A stretch of DNA of 64,000 nucleotides from positions 1 through 64,000 of the forward strand of contig NZ_CADFGP010000021.1 in NCBI RefSeq assembly GCF_902833905.1, written 5' to 3'. The notes beneath the pieces were generated by a model. The model saw only the letters and a list, made by a program, of their open reading frames with translations, was not told the origin of the DNA and made no database searches. Shown piece after piece: positions 33,801 through 42,620 of the stretch. A program made the position numbers and the translations under genes. Position 1 is the first letter of the stretch. Each line of letters begins with the position of its first letter. The DNA is from Paraburkholderia tuberum STM678 (GTDB taxonomy: Bacteria; Pseudomonadota; Gammaproteobacteria; Burkholderiales; Burkholderiaceae).

Positions 33801-33891
33801 CCCGACGTAATGGAGTCGCGCATCTGCAGCGGATACGCCGCAGATGCGCGCGCCCGGTGCGCCGGGAGTTGTGAGAGTCAAACGCACGAAC

Positions 33892-34299
33892 ATGAAAACT
33901 GGTTTTGCAATCTGCGTGATTACATGTCATGCACTAATGGGCTGCGCCTACGGACCCCGCGCTGGTCAACCACTTCAACTCTATTCCGAGGTCAGAATAC
34001 CCGATGAGCTGCTGACAGGCATTCGCCCGCAGGACCGTGGGTTTGCAGTACAGGTTCAGTCACGCATGCGCCAGCATCTCAGGTCCAGCCTTCCCGACAC
34101 GCAATCTCAGGCGCCGACCGTAATCGATGTCAAGCTCGCAGATGATGGACAGATCACAAGCGCAACCCTCGCGCAAAGTAGCGGTCATGTGGGATGGGAC
34201 GCCATCGCGTTGGCGGCGGTGAAAAAGGCCTCGCCGCTTCCTCCTCCCCAAGATGATACGCAGCGGCACTTCACCATTACGGTCAGACCAGCCGCCTAG
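33892..34299 (+). CDS. Lipoprotein with TonB C-terminal-like domain
   Basis: A 135-residue protein. MKTGFAICVITCHALMGC is a lipoprotein signal, giving lipidated Cys18. The domain from about residue 60 reads PTVIDVKLADDGQITSATLAQSSGHVGWDAIALAAVKKASPLPPP and ends HFTITVRP, the fold and motif order of TonB/TolA C-terminal domains, here without a transmembrane anchor or ExbBD genes. It sits between the secreted repeat protein and its ABC transporter genes. A periplasmic helper of the secretion route or a cell-envelope attachment factor is possible. The start at 33892 is chosen because it begins the lipoprotein signal. Confidence 0.75.
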   Translation: MKTGFAICVITCHALMGCAYGPRAGQPLQLYSEVRIPDELLTGIRPQDRGFAVQVQSRMRQHLRSSLPDTQSQAPTVIDVKLADDGQITSATLAQSSGHVGWDAIALAAVKKASPLPPPQDDTQRHFTITVRPAA

Positions 34300-34398
34300 C
34301 CAAGCGTACACGAAGCCGCACACCACTATCTCCATTTCCGAAATGTTTGCCAGGTGCGCCTGCCTTACGGCACGCACGTCTGCAACGCCACAAACCGA

Positions 34399-36540
34399 AT
34401 GAACGCACCGGATCACCGCACTCCCGCTGAATCCATGCCCGTCGCCGATGCTGGACTCGCGTGTCTTGTCGTCATTGCACGCTTCCACGGCATTGCCGCT
34501 GACGCGGCGCAACTGCGGCACGCGTTCGCGCTCGGCAATGAGGCATTCAGCATGGATTCGCTGGTGCTCGGCGCCCGCTCGCTCGGCCTGAAGGCCCGCG
34601 TCGCGCCGCTTCGCATCGAGCGATTGGGCCGGGCCCCATTACCTGCACTTGTGTCGGACCGCGACGGTAATCACTTTGTCATCGCACGGTGTGACGGCGA
34701 AACCGCCTTCGTACTCGAAGCGCAGGCCTCGGCGCCCAGCGTGATGCCGCTCGATGTGCTCGCCGCACGCATGACCGGACATATGATCCTGTTCGCGTCC
34801 CGCGCATCGCTGGCCGGTGAACTCGCGCGCTTCGACTTCTCGTGGTTCATCCCTGCTATCGTCAGGTACCGGCGCCTGCTGCTGGAAGTGTTTGGCATCT
34901 CGCTGATGCTGCAGCTCTTCGGCCTGGTCTCGCCGCTCATGTTCCAGGTCGTGATGGACAAGGTGCTCGTTAATCGCACCTACAACACCCTGGATGTCGT
35001 CTGTATCGCCCTCTTCGTCAGTGCGACCTTCGAGGTGCTCCTGGCGGGCCTGCGCAACTATACCTTTGCCCACACCACGAACCGGATCGACGTGGAACTG
35101 GGCGCGCGCCTGTTTCGCCACCTGGTCACGCTACCGCTGAACTATTTCGCGGCCCGCCGCGTCGGTGACACGGTTGCCAGGGTGCGCGAGCTGGAAAGCA
35201 TTCGCAATTTTCTGACCGGACAGGCGCTGACGGCGGTCATCGATCTGCTGTTTTCAGTCGTGTTTCTCGCCGTGATGTGTCTCTACAGCGTACGGCTGAC
35301 ACTCATCGTTGTCGTCTCCCTGCCACTGTATGCCGCCGTGTCGGCTGCGCTCATACCGGGTCTGCGGCAGCGCCTGAACGAGAAATTTTCACGCGGCGCG
35401 GACAACCAGTCATTCCTGGTCGAGACCGTGTCCGGCATGGAGACGGTCAAGGCGATGGCCGTCGAGCCGCAATTCATCAGGAAATGGGAAGCACAACTGG
35501 CCGCCTATGTAGCGTCAGGCTTTCGTGTCGTCAGTCTGAGCAACATCGGCCAGCAACTCATTCAGTACGTCGGGAAGCTGGTCTCGCTGGTCACGCTGTT
35601 CTTCGGTGCGCGCCTCGTGATCGATGGCCGGCTCACGGTCGGTGAACTCATTGCATTTAACATGATGTCGCAACACGTCGCCGGCCCGGTGTTGCGGCTG
35701 GCGCAACTGTGGCAGGACTTCCAGCAGGTCGGCATCTCGATGCGACGGCTCGGCGACATCCTCAACTCACGCACGGAATTGCCACCCGGCACCCAGACAA
35801 TGCCCGCGCTCAGGGGCGACATCCGGTTTGAGAACGTGCGTTTTCGCTACCGGGCGGACGGGCCGCCAGTCCTCGACGGGGTCTCGCTCGATATCCGCGC
35901 GGGTCAGGTCGTCGGTATCGTAGGCCGTTCCGGCTCCGGTAAAAGCACGCTTGCCAAGCTTCTGCAGCGGTTGTATCTGGCCGAACAGGGCACGCTGCGC
36001 ATCGACGGCATCGATCTCGCGTTGGCCGATCCCGCGTGGCTGCGCCGGCAGGTCGGTGTTGTCCTGCAGGAGAGTCTGCTGTTCAACCGCTCGATCCGCG
36101 AGAACATCGCGCTGGCTGATCCCGGCGCCCCGCTTGAGGCCGTGATGCAGGCCGCGCAGTTGGCCGGCGCGCATGACTTCATCTGCGAACTGCCGATGGC
36201 GTACGACACGCTGGTCGAGGAGCACGGCGGCAACCTGTCTGGCGGACAGCGGCAGCGTCTGGCCATCGCGCGAGCCCTGCTGACCGGCCCGCGTATCCTG
36301 ATCTTCGATGAGGCCACCAGCGCCCTCGACTTTGAAACCGAACGCGTGATCCAGAACAACATGCGCGCGATCTGTGCCGGCCGCACGGTCATCATCATCG
36401 CGCACCGCCTGACCACCGTGCGGCACGCCGACCAGATTATCGCGATGGACCGGGGACAGGTCGTCGAGCGTGGCACCCACGATGCCCTGCTGGCGCAAGG
36501 CGGCTATTACGCCCACCTGGTCTCCTTGCAGAACAGTTAA
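34399..36540 (+). CDS. Type I secretion ABC transporter (HlyB-like, C39-like domain)
   Basis: A 713-residue peptidase-domain-containing exporter. Residues 1-135 are a C39-like domain in which the catalytic Cys is replaced (ADAGLACLVVIARFHG), as in HlyB, so it binds rather than cleaves the substrate. A six-helix membrane domain follows, then the nucleotide-binding domain with Walker A GRSGSGKST near 512, signature LSGGQRQRLAIARAL near 612, Walker B ILIFDEATSALD near 632 and the H-loop IIAHRL. It should export the repeat protein in one step across both membranes with the adaptor and channel encoded next. Its stop overlaps the adaptor start (TAATG). The start codon is uncertain; GTG at 34354 is in frame. 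Confidence 0.92.
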   Translation: MNAPDHRTPAESMPVADAGLACLVVIARFHGIAADAAQLRHAFALGNEAFSMDSLVLGARSLGLKARVAPLRIERLGRAPLPALVSDRDGNHFVIARCDGETAFVLEAQASAPSVMPLDVLAARMTGHMILFASRASLAGELARFDFSWFIPAIVRYRRLLLEVFGISLMLQLFGLVSPLMFQVVMDKVLVNRTYNTLDVVCIALFVSATFEVLLAGLRNYTFAHTTNRIDVELGARLFRHLVTLPLNYFAARRVGDTVARVRELESIRNFLTGQALTAVIDLLFSVVFLAVMCLYSVRLTLIVVVSLPLYAAVSAALIPGLRQRLNEKFSRGADNQSFLVETVSGMETVKAMAVEPQFIRKWEAQLAAYVASGFRVVSLSNIGQQLIQYVGKLVSLVTLFFGARLVIDGRLTVGELIAFNMMSQHVAGPVLRLAQLWQDFQQVGISMRRLGDILNSRTELPPGTQTMPALRGDIRFENVRFRYRADGPPVLDGVSLDIRAGQVVGIVGRSGSGKSTLAKLLQRLYLAEQGTLRIDGIDLALADPAWLRRQVGVVLQESLLFNRSIRENIALADPGAPLEAVMQAAQLAGAHDFICELPMAYDTLVEEHGGNLSGGQRQRLAIARALLTGPRILIFDEATSALDFETERVIQNNMRAICAGRTVIIIAHRLTTVRHADQIIAMDRGQVVERGTHDALLAQGGYYAHLVSLQNS

Positions 36541-37964
36541 TGACGATATCACCGCGTTTCCAGGCGTTCGCAGACCTATGCCGCCGCTATGTAGCCGTGT
36601 GGCGTGCCGCGTGGTCGGTGCGCACGCAGCTCGATGCACCGGCCAGACTCGACTATGAACTGGCGTTCCAGCCGGCGCACCTTGAACTTGTCGAGACGCC
36701 CGTTCACCCGGCGCCGCGCTGGACAGCGCGTCTGATCGTCGCGCTCGCTGTCATTGTCCTTGCCATTGCAGTCTTCGCGAAGCTTGATATCGTTGCAACC
36801 GCAAAGGGCAAGCTCGTGCCCAATGGACGGGTGAAGATCGTGCAGCCAGCCATCACTGGTGTCGTGCGGGAAATCGCCGTGCGCGATGGACAGCGGGTTG
36901 CCGCCGGGCAACTGCTGCTGAAGCTTGACACCACGCAGGCGGTGGCTGATGAGGACAAGGCGAAATCGGCCAGGCTGGATGCGGCGCTCACCGCAGCGCG
37001 TGCGCAGGCACTGCTCACCGCAGAGCAGACTGGCTCGCAACTGCGGGTAGTGCCAGTCGATGACGCGCCGGATGAGCGCCAGCAGGAGGCGCAGCGACTG
37101 GCAGAAGGCGCGTATCGAGAGTATCAGGACAGGCTTGATGCAGCGCGTGCCGAACTGGCCAGGCGCGAAGCCGAACTCGACAGTACGCGGCAGCAGATTG
37201 CGAAGTTTGCTGCCACCGCGCCGCTCGCCCGTGCGCAGGCAAACGACTACCGGACACTGTCGGCCGACCGGTACGTTGCCCGGCACGACTATCTGGCGAA
37301 GGAACAGACCGCGCTTGAGCAGGAACATGAACTGGCGACGCAGCGAAGCCGCGCGCGCGAACTGGTGGCCGGTATCGCAGGACAGCGCGCGCAGATCGAG
37401 GCGACCTCATCGCAGTTTCGCCGCGAACAGCTTGACCAGTTGGAAAAGGCGACGCAGCAGCTCACCCAGAGCCGCAGTGATGAGACCAAGGCCCATACAC
37501 GCGCGAACCTGATGAGCCTCACCGCACCCGTTGCCGGCACGGTTCAGCAACTGGCCACGCATACCCTGGGCGGCGTCGTGACGACCGCGCAGGCGCTCAT
37601 GGAGATCGTGCCAGACGATGCGCTGGAGGTCGAAGCGACAGTCGAAAACAAGGATGTCGGCTTCGTCAGTGGGGGGCAGCGTGCAGCGATCAAAGTGGCA
37701 GCGTTCCCCTACACGCGCTACGGCATGCTGGAGGGCGAAGTCGTGTCGCTCGCGAACAATGCGGTGCAGGATAAGAAACTGGGCCTTGCGTTCACCGCGC
37801 GCGTGCGCCTGAAGACGAACCGGATATGGATCGAGAACAGATGGATCACGCTCACGCCAGGGATGGCCGTGAGCGCCGAAATCAGGACGGGCAAACAGAG
37901 CGTCGCGCACTATTTCCTCGGGCCGTTGGTTGAGGGCGTACAGGAGAGCATGCGTGAACGCTAG
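36540..37964 (+). CDS. Type I secretion adaptor (HlyD family)
   Basis: A 474-residue membrane-fusion protein. One transmembrane helix (WTARLIVALAVIVLAIAVF) lies near 61-80, then the barrel-lipoyl start GKLVPNGRVKIVQPAITGVV and a long Ala/Glu/Arg coiled coil at about 130-340. The second half-lipoyl and beta-barrel follow with LTAPVAGTVQQLATHTLGGVV, VENKDVGFVSGGQ and LTPGMAVSAEIRTG near the C-terminus. It bridges the ABC transporter and TolC-like channel in the periplasm. It overlaps the transporter gene by one base and the channel gene by 11 bp, so the three are one translation-coupled operon. Confidence 0.93.
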   Translation: MTISPRFQAFADLCRRYVAVWRAAWSVRTQLDAPARLDYELAFQPAHLELVETPVHPAPRWTARLIVALAVIVLAIAVFAKLDIVATAKGKLVPNGRVKIVQPAITGVVREIAVRDGQRVAAGQLLLKLDTTQAVADEDKAKSARLDAALTAARAQALLTAEQTGSQLRVVPVDDAPDERQQEAQRLAEGAYREYQDRLDAARAELARREAELDSTRQQIAKFAATAPLARAQANDYRTLSADRYVARHDYLAKEQTALEQEHELATQRSRARELVAGIAGQRAQIEATSSQFRREQLDQLEKATQQLTQSRSDETKAHTRANLMSLTAPVAGTVQQLATHTLGGVVTTAQALMEIVPDDALEVEATVENKDVGFVSGGQRAAIKVAAFPYTRYGMLEGEVVSLANNAVQDKKLGLAFTARVRLKTNRIWIENRWITLTPGMAVSAEIRTGKQSVAHYFLGPLVEGVQESMRER

Positions 37965-39408
37965 ACGTATGATGCAAAGAATCGCCGTGACCGGGATTGT
38001 GCTGGCATTCGCGTTACCCGCACTCGCTTTCGACCCGCTGCTTGCGCAGCGCGGCATTCCCACCAATCCAGTCGCCGGGATGGAACTGAACATGACGCCG
38101 GATGAGCAGGCTTGCGACTTTGGCGCGCGGGAACAACCACTGAGTTTGCGCGAAGCGATCGCGCGCGGGCTATGCAACAACCCGAAAACCCGTGCCGCCT
38201 GGGCTAGCGTGAAAGCGCAGGCGGCTGCCGTTGGCGTCGCGCGCGCGGCATTCCTGCCGACCATTTCAGGCAACTGGCAGGGCGTGCGGGACAATGCCGA
38301 GACCCGCGTGAGCGGCGAACCACAACTCAGTTCGAACACTGCCGCTACCATCCGCTCGGCCAGCGTAGACCTGAACTGGGTGCTTTTTGATTTCGGCGGT
38401 CGGGCTGCCGCACTGAATAGCGCGTCCGACCTGCTCGCTGCGGCAAGGGCGACGCAGGACGCAGCCGTGCTGGCGGAATTCGCGACGATTGCCAGAGATT
38501 ATTATGCCGCCCAGGCGGCGCAGGGGGCGCTCGCTGCGGCCAGCGAGATCGAACGCATGACGCGCGAAATCGTCGTCGCGGCGGAGGCACGGGTTGATCG
38601 GGGCGTCGCTCCGGTCACCGACGCGCTACAGGCCCAGACCCAGCACGACGACGCGGTATTCAATCTCACGAAGGCCGAAGGAGACACGCAGACGGCGCTG
38701 GGCACGCTGGCCTCAGACATGGGGCTTAACCCGAACGTACCGCTTGCTGTGCTCTCCGTCACGGAGAATGCCAGTCCCGACGAGACCTTTAGCCGCTCGG
38801 TCGCGGCGATGATCGACGATGTCAAACGGGCGCACCCGCGCGTGCTGGCGGCGCAGGCGCAGTTCGAGTCCGCGAACGCCGCCATCGCCCAGACACGTGC
38901 GCAAGGGTTACCGAACGTCAGTCTCATTGCGAAGTACAGCCGTAACAACCAACCGACGAGCCTGGGTCTGGGTGTTCAAACGTTTCCGGCAACCGGGCGT
39001 GATGCCTACATCGGCGTGCAGGTAAGTATTCCGTTTTTCGAAGGGTTCGGGCGGCATTACCAGATCCGGCAAGCCGAGGCTGAAGCAGAACGTCAACGCG
39101 ACGCGGCCGCGGAAACACAGCAGCAGGTGGCGCTTGATGTCTGGGCGGGTTATCAGACGCTGCGCACTGCCACGCGAAACGCGATGCATAGCGAGACGGC
39201 GCTCGCGATTGCCCGACGCTCATTCGACGCCGCTGAGCATCGCTACCGGGCAGGTGTGGGGAACATCCTCGAAGTACTGAACACGCAGACATCGCTTGCC
39301 ACGGCTCAGCAACGGCGCGTTCAGACGCTCGCTGACTGGCACAATGCGAAACTGCAACTGGCATCGAGGCTCGGCCGCCTTGACATGAACAGCGTTGGGG
39401 ATGAATGA
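37954..39408 (+). CDS. Type I secretion outer-membrane channel (TolC family)
   Basis: A 484-residue TolC-like protein. A signal peptide (RIAVTGIVLAFALPALAF) precedes two outer-membrane-efflux repeats: LSLREAIARGLCNNPKTRAAW opens the first, and an internally related segment ending AEHRYRAGVGNILEVLNTQTSLATAQQ closes the second; VDLNWVLFDFGGRAA and VSIPFFEGFGRHYQI are the paired strand segments. GTG at 37954 has AGGAGAG at good spacing, overlapping the end of the HlyD gene. It completes a dedicated type I system, so the island does not need a housekeeping TolC. Confidence 0.92.
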   Translation: MNARRMMQRIAVTGIVLAFALPALAFDPLLAQRGIPTNPVAGMELNMTPDEQACDFGAREQPLSLREAIARGLCNNPKTRAAWASVKAQAAAVGVARAAFLPTISGNWQGVRDNAETRVSGEPQLSSNTAATIRSASVDLNWVLFDFGGRAAALNSASDLLAAARATQDAAVLAEFATIARDYYAAQAAQGALAAASEIERMTREIVVAAEARVDRGVAPVTDALQAQTQHDDAVFNLTKAEGDTQTALGTLASDMGLNPNVPLAVLSVTENASPDETFSRSVAAMIDDVKRAHPRVLAAQAQFESANAAIAQTRAQGLPNVSLIAKYSRNNQPTSLGLGVQTFPATGRDAYIGVQVSIPFFEGFGRHYQIRQAEAEAERQRDAAAETQQQVALDVWAGYQTLRTATRNAMHSETALAIARRSFDAAEHRYRAGVGNILEVLNTQTSLATAQQRRVQTLADWHNAKLQLASRLGRLDMNSVGDE

Positions 39409-39635
39409 TAAGCCGCCATACGGTGCGCGGCTTCGACGGCGAAACGATGCTCGCGGCCGAACGCGGTTTCTTCTGGCGCAACGGTCGACGCCTGAAACTG
39501 CTCAATTCTGAATACCCGTACGGAGCAACCAGTTCAAGTTGCCTGGCGGGGAGCAACGTCCATTTGAGCAGCACGGATCTCGCTGCTCCCTTCTTGCGGG
39601 ACCGCTTGTGCTTGGCGGGCTGACGTTGACGGCCG

Positions 39636-39800
39636 CTACTGCCGCGCCCCCGCAGAAGCCCCATCCCCCGACGCCGCAACACCCATCTTCGCACCACCCG
39701 CACTCGTGCTGTCGTTGCCGGCCTGGTGCGCTTTCTGACAACCCGCCACGCCGGAGATCAATGGCGTAAGCAGTAACACAGCCAATATGAATCGTTTCAT
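39636..39800 (-). CDS. Small lipoprotein (54 residues)
   Basis: A short gene easily missed. The protein starts MKRFILAVLLLTPLISGVAG with lipidated Cys21 (lipobox VAGC) and continues as a hydrophilic Gly/Ala/Ser tail, CQKAHQAGNDSTSAGG to SAGARQ. GAGGAG lies 6 nt before the ATG. It resembles the small unstructured lipoproteins that are common in Burkholderia, of unknown function. A plus-strand frame at 39405-39623 overlapping the end of the channel gene is not supported. Confidence 0.7.
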   Translation of the reverse strand: MKRFILAVLLLTPLISGVAGCQKAHQAGNDSTSAGGAKMGVAASGDGASAGARQ

Positions 39801-39969
39801 CTCGGCTCCTCGCGTCGATCATTGGTAACGCCGCCAACGCATAACCCGTAACCGCAGCACTAGGCATGCCCACCCGCACCCGCCGCGACGACCGAAAGTC
39901 GAGCGAAACGTTCAGGCATGGCTAATGCGCGGCAAGACGACGTCGGCTCCCACATCGAAAGGAGAAGCT

Positions 39970-40432
39970 ATGTCCACCACGCCGTCCGCTATCAGACATC
40001 CCGCCACACATCCATCGAAACTCGCGCCCCGCGATCTTCGGACTGTTGAACCCCATCTCGTATGGAATGTTCGTCGGCGCGTTGATCTTTGACCTGACCT
40101 ACATGAGCACACGTAACGTGTTCTGGGGCAAGGGCGCCGCGTGGCTCATTACGGTGGGCCTGATCATTGCCATCATTCCGCGCCTGCTCAATTTCGGTCA
40201 CGTCTGGTTGCAGCGACGTCGCCGCGTCACGCGTATCGAAAGAATCGACTTCTGGCTCAATCTGCTCGCCATCATCGCGGCGATCGTCAATGCATTCGTG
40301 CACAGCCGCGACGCTTATGCGATGGTCCCGGACAACGTGATTCTGTCGGTCATCACCGTCGTGCTGCTGAGCATCGCCCACGTCGCGATGGCAATGAACA
40401 GGCTCGATCTCCCCGAGGTGACTCATGGCTAA
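39970..40432 (+). pseudogene. DUF2231-type membrane protein, frameshifted near the N-terminus
   Basis: A strong site (AAAGGAG) precedes ATG 39970, which opens MSTTPSAIRHPATHPSKLAP. At a run of four C (40027-40030) one extra base shifts the frame. Removing it restores AIFGLLNPISYGMFVGALIFD and the rest of a four-helix protein (TRNVFWGKGAAWLITVGLII, RIDFWLNLLAIIAAIVNAFV, and on to the stop at 40432). The family binds or accompanies redox partners of quinoprotein-type dehydrogenases. Restart at TTG 40046 or ATG 40067 could give a shorter protein. Its end overlaps the next gene by 8 bp, so the two belong together. The shift may be real or an assembly error. Confidence 0.75.
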
Positions 40433-41744
40433 GCTGATCGCCGGCAGCGCGTTCGTCATCACCATCTCCGTGTTGATGAGCGGCTGCCACGTACGGGCAG
40501 AGTACGACCCCTCGCAGCAGGCCGGAGCGAATCCGTCGATACCGCGGGCACGCAACTTCTTCGCACCGCCGATGCAGGTGCCGAAATACGTGGGATGGAA
40601 AAATGGCGCGACGCCCAAGGTGGCCGACGGCCTGAAGATCGAGAAGATCGCCTCGGGACTCGTGCACCCTCGCCAGATCTATACGCTTCCCAATGGTGAC
40701 GTTCTCGTCGCGGAAGCCAATAGCCCGAACGAGGGGGCCGTTACCACGCCGAAGCAGGTCATCGCCGGGCTGATCGAAGCCAGATCGGGAAAGAAGGCCG
40801 ACGGCGCGAATCGCATTACGCTGCTCAGAAAGCCTGCCAACGGCAGTGGCGAATGGGAGCGGTATGTGTTCATCGACCATCTGCATTCCCCGTTCGGCAT
40901 GCAGCTCGTCGGCGACACACTCTATGTCGCCGATACCGATGCGATCCTGAAGTTTCCATACAAGACGGGCGAAACCACCATCAGCGAGCGCGGCGTCGAA
41001 CTCGCCGATCTCCCCGATACGATCAACCATCACTGGACCAAAGCCCTGCTCGCCGGTCGCGATGGCAAGAAGCTCTATGTGGGAGTCGGCTCCAACAGCA
41101 ATGTCGGCGAGAACGGGCTGGAGGTCGAGTACCGGCGCGCGGACGTACTCGAAATCGATACGGCGACGGGCGCAAGCCGCATTTACGCGGCGGGCATTCG
41201 CAATCCGACCGGCCTGCAATGGGAACCGACGACGGGCCGGCTCTGGGCCATCGCGAACGAGCGCGACGAGATCGGCCCCGATCTCGTGCCCGACTATCTG
41301 ACGTCGGTGAAGGAGAATGCTTTCTACGGCTGGCCGTACAGCTATTACGGCCAGCACGTCGATCCGCGTGCTCAACCGCAGCGTCCCGACCTCGTCGCGA
41401 AGGCGATTGCCCCAGACTTCTCGATCGGCTCGCATGTCGCGCCGCCAGGACTGACCTTCTATACCGGCAACAGCCTGCCCTCGCAGTATCGCGGCGGCGC
41501 GTTCATCGGTGCGCATGGCAGTTGGGACCGCTCGCCGTTGAGCGGTTATGTGGTGTCGTACGTGACGTTCGAGAACGGCAAGCCCGCCGGTGCGCCGAAA
41601 GACGTCGTGATGGGCTTTATGTCGCCGGATCAGAAGGAGTTGTATGGCGCGCCCGTGGGCGTCGCCAAGGATCGCGACGGCGGCCTACTGATCGCCGATG
41701 ACGTCGGCAACACGGCGTGGCGCGTGACGGGCGCGGGCGGCTGA
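40425..41744 (+). CDS. Glucose/sorbosone dehydrogenase-like lipoprotein (PQQ-type beta-propeller)
   Basis: A 439-residue protein with a lipoprotein signal (VITISVLMSGC, lipidated Cys21) and a six-bladed propeller of the GSDH family. GLVHPRQIYTLPNGDVLVAEA opens the first blade; HLHSPFGMQLVGDTLYVADTD, HHWTKALLAGRDGKKLYVGVG, AAGIRNPTGLQWEPTTGRLWA and GAPVGVAKDRDGGLLIADD are the signature motifs. Such L-sorbosone or aldose dehydrogenases oxidise sugars in the periplasm using PQQ. GAGG precedes the ATG, which lies inside the end of the DUF2231 gene. No PQQ synthesis gene is near. Confidence 0.88.
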   Translation: MAKLIAGSAFVITISVLMSGCHVRAEYDPSQQAGANPSIPRARNFFAPPMQVPKYVGWKNGATPKVADGLKIEKIASGLVHPRQIYTLPNGDVLVAEANSPNEGAVTTPKQVIAGLIEARSGKKADGANRITLLRKPANGSGEWERYVFIDHLHSPFGMQLVGDTLYVADTDAILKFPYKTGETTISERGVELADLPDTINHHWTKALLAGRDGKKLYVGVGSNSNVGENGLEVEYRRADVLEIDTATGASRIYAAGIRNPTGLQWEPTTGRLWAIANERDEIGPDLVPDYLTSVKENAFYGWPYSYYGQHVDPRAQPQRPDLVAKAIAPDFSIGSHVAPPGLTFYTGNSLPSQYRGGAFIGAHGSWDRSPLSGYVVSYVTFENGKPAGAPKDVVMGFMSPDQKELYGAPVGVAKDRDGGLLIADDVGNTAWRVTGAGG

Positions 41745-41894
41745 TGCGCGCATCGCAATCGCCTGCCGCGTGGATGCACCGTTGCGGACACCGCGACCCA
41801 GTGATGACTTCCCCGGCGATCCACTGGTCCAACCGGCGGCGCTTGCTGATCATGCTCGTGCTGAGCGGATTGGCAATGTGGTATGCCGACGACC

Positions 41895-42243
41895 GTGCGC
41901 CTGCCCGACGTGCAGGTGCCGGGCACCGAGCAGCTGTCGCGCTTCGGCAGCAAGTACGCGGACGAGCCGGGCTCCGATAATCTCGCGGGCGTGAAATCGC
42001 CGGCCGTCGACGCGATCCTGCGCAAGGTGCTGGGCGCGCAAACGCGCGAGCAGCTCGTCGACGCGACCCACGCGCTCGACCGGGTACTGATGAACGGCTA
42101 TTACGTGATTCCGCACTGGTATTCCGCGGTTCATCGCATCGCGTACCGGAACAACCTCGCCTATCCGGCGGAGCTGCCGCTTTACTTCGCCGCCGACGAA
42201 TGGCTACTGTCGACGTGGTGGCAGAAGACGGCTGGACTGAATC
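41895..42243 (+). pseudogene. C-terminal fragment of a YejA-like peptide-binding protein
   Basis: The frame VPGTEQLSRFGSKYADEPGS, NLAGVKSPAVDAILRKVL, LDRVLMNGYYVIPHWYSAVH and AYPAELPLYFAADEWLLSTWW is the last 110 residues or so of an SBP_bac_5 oligopeptide-binding protein of the YejA type, which normally has about 600 residues. The preceding 150 bp carry no related sequence and no ribosome site; MTSPAIHWSNRRRLLIMLVL at 41804 is unrelated. The frame runs past the normal end into the next gene. It is a leftover of a deleted ABC importer locus. Confidence 0.7.
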
Positions 42244-42276
42244 TTGCGTCTCCTCAATCATTGGAGGAAAACGATC

Positions 42277-42483
42277 ATGACCAGACTACTCTTTGCAATC
42301 ATCGTGGCAGTCGGCCTGGCGGGCTGCGTCGTCGCCCCGCCGCCGCCCAGCTCTGGCTACGGTTATGAGCCAGCGCCCGCCTATGGCTATGCCCCCGGGT
42401 ATTACGTCGCGCCGTCCGTGAGCCTCGGCATCGGCATTGGCGGCTACTGGGGTGACCATGGGGGCCATTGGCACGGTCATTGA
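42277..42483 (+). CDS. Small Gly/Tyr-rich lipoprotein
   Basis: A 68-residue protein beginning MTRLLFAIIVAVGLAGCVVA, lipobox LAGC, then a Pro/Tyr/Gly-rich tail (GYGYEPAPAYGYAPGYYVAP) and a C-terminal His/Gly end (GDHGGHWHGH) that could bind metal ions. GGAGG is at good spacing from the ATG at 42277. Similar YXGY-rich lipoproteins are frequent in Burkholderiales and are of unknown function. Confidence 0.8.
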   Translation: MTRLLFAIIVAVGLAGCVVAPPPPSSGYGYEPAPAYGYAPGYYVAPSVSLGIGIGGYWGDHGGHWHGH

Positions 42484-42584
42484 AACAGCCGTTCCCGAAA
42501 GTCCACGAGCGCTCTACCGAACCAGGGTAAACATCCATCCTCCCACGAAGTACTTCAAAATGGTTGGGGTACGGAGTATATTCG

Positions 42585-42608
42585 CGTTCAGCAAATATCT
42601 ACTGAACG
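42585..42608. promoter_or_regulatory. Inverted repeat overlapping the start region of the mobA-like gene
   Basis: CGTTCAG and CTGAACG form perfect 7-bp arms around a 10-nt AT-rich spacer, ending 12 bp before the ATG at 42621 and touching the GGAGGAGG ribosome-binding site. The place and symmetry suit a MarR-type repressor, most simply the regulator encoded at 44544. Confidence 0.55.
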
Positions 42609-42620
42609 GAGGAGGACGTC

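Noticed and set aside
39405..39623. 72-codon frame overlapping the end of the TolC-like gene (ATGA)
   Set aside because: The start overlap is suggestive, but the translation has no features and it runs against the better-supported lipoprotein gene region.
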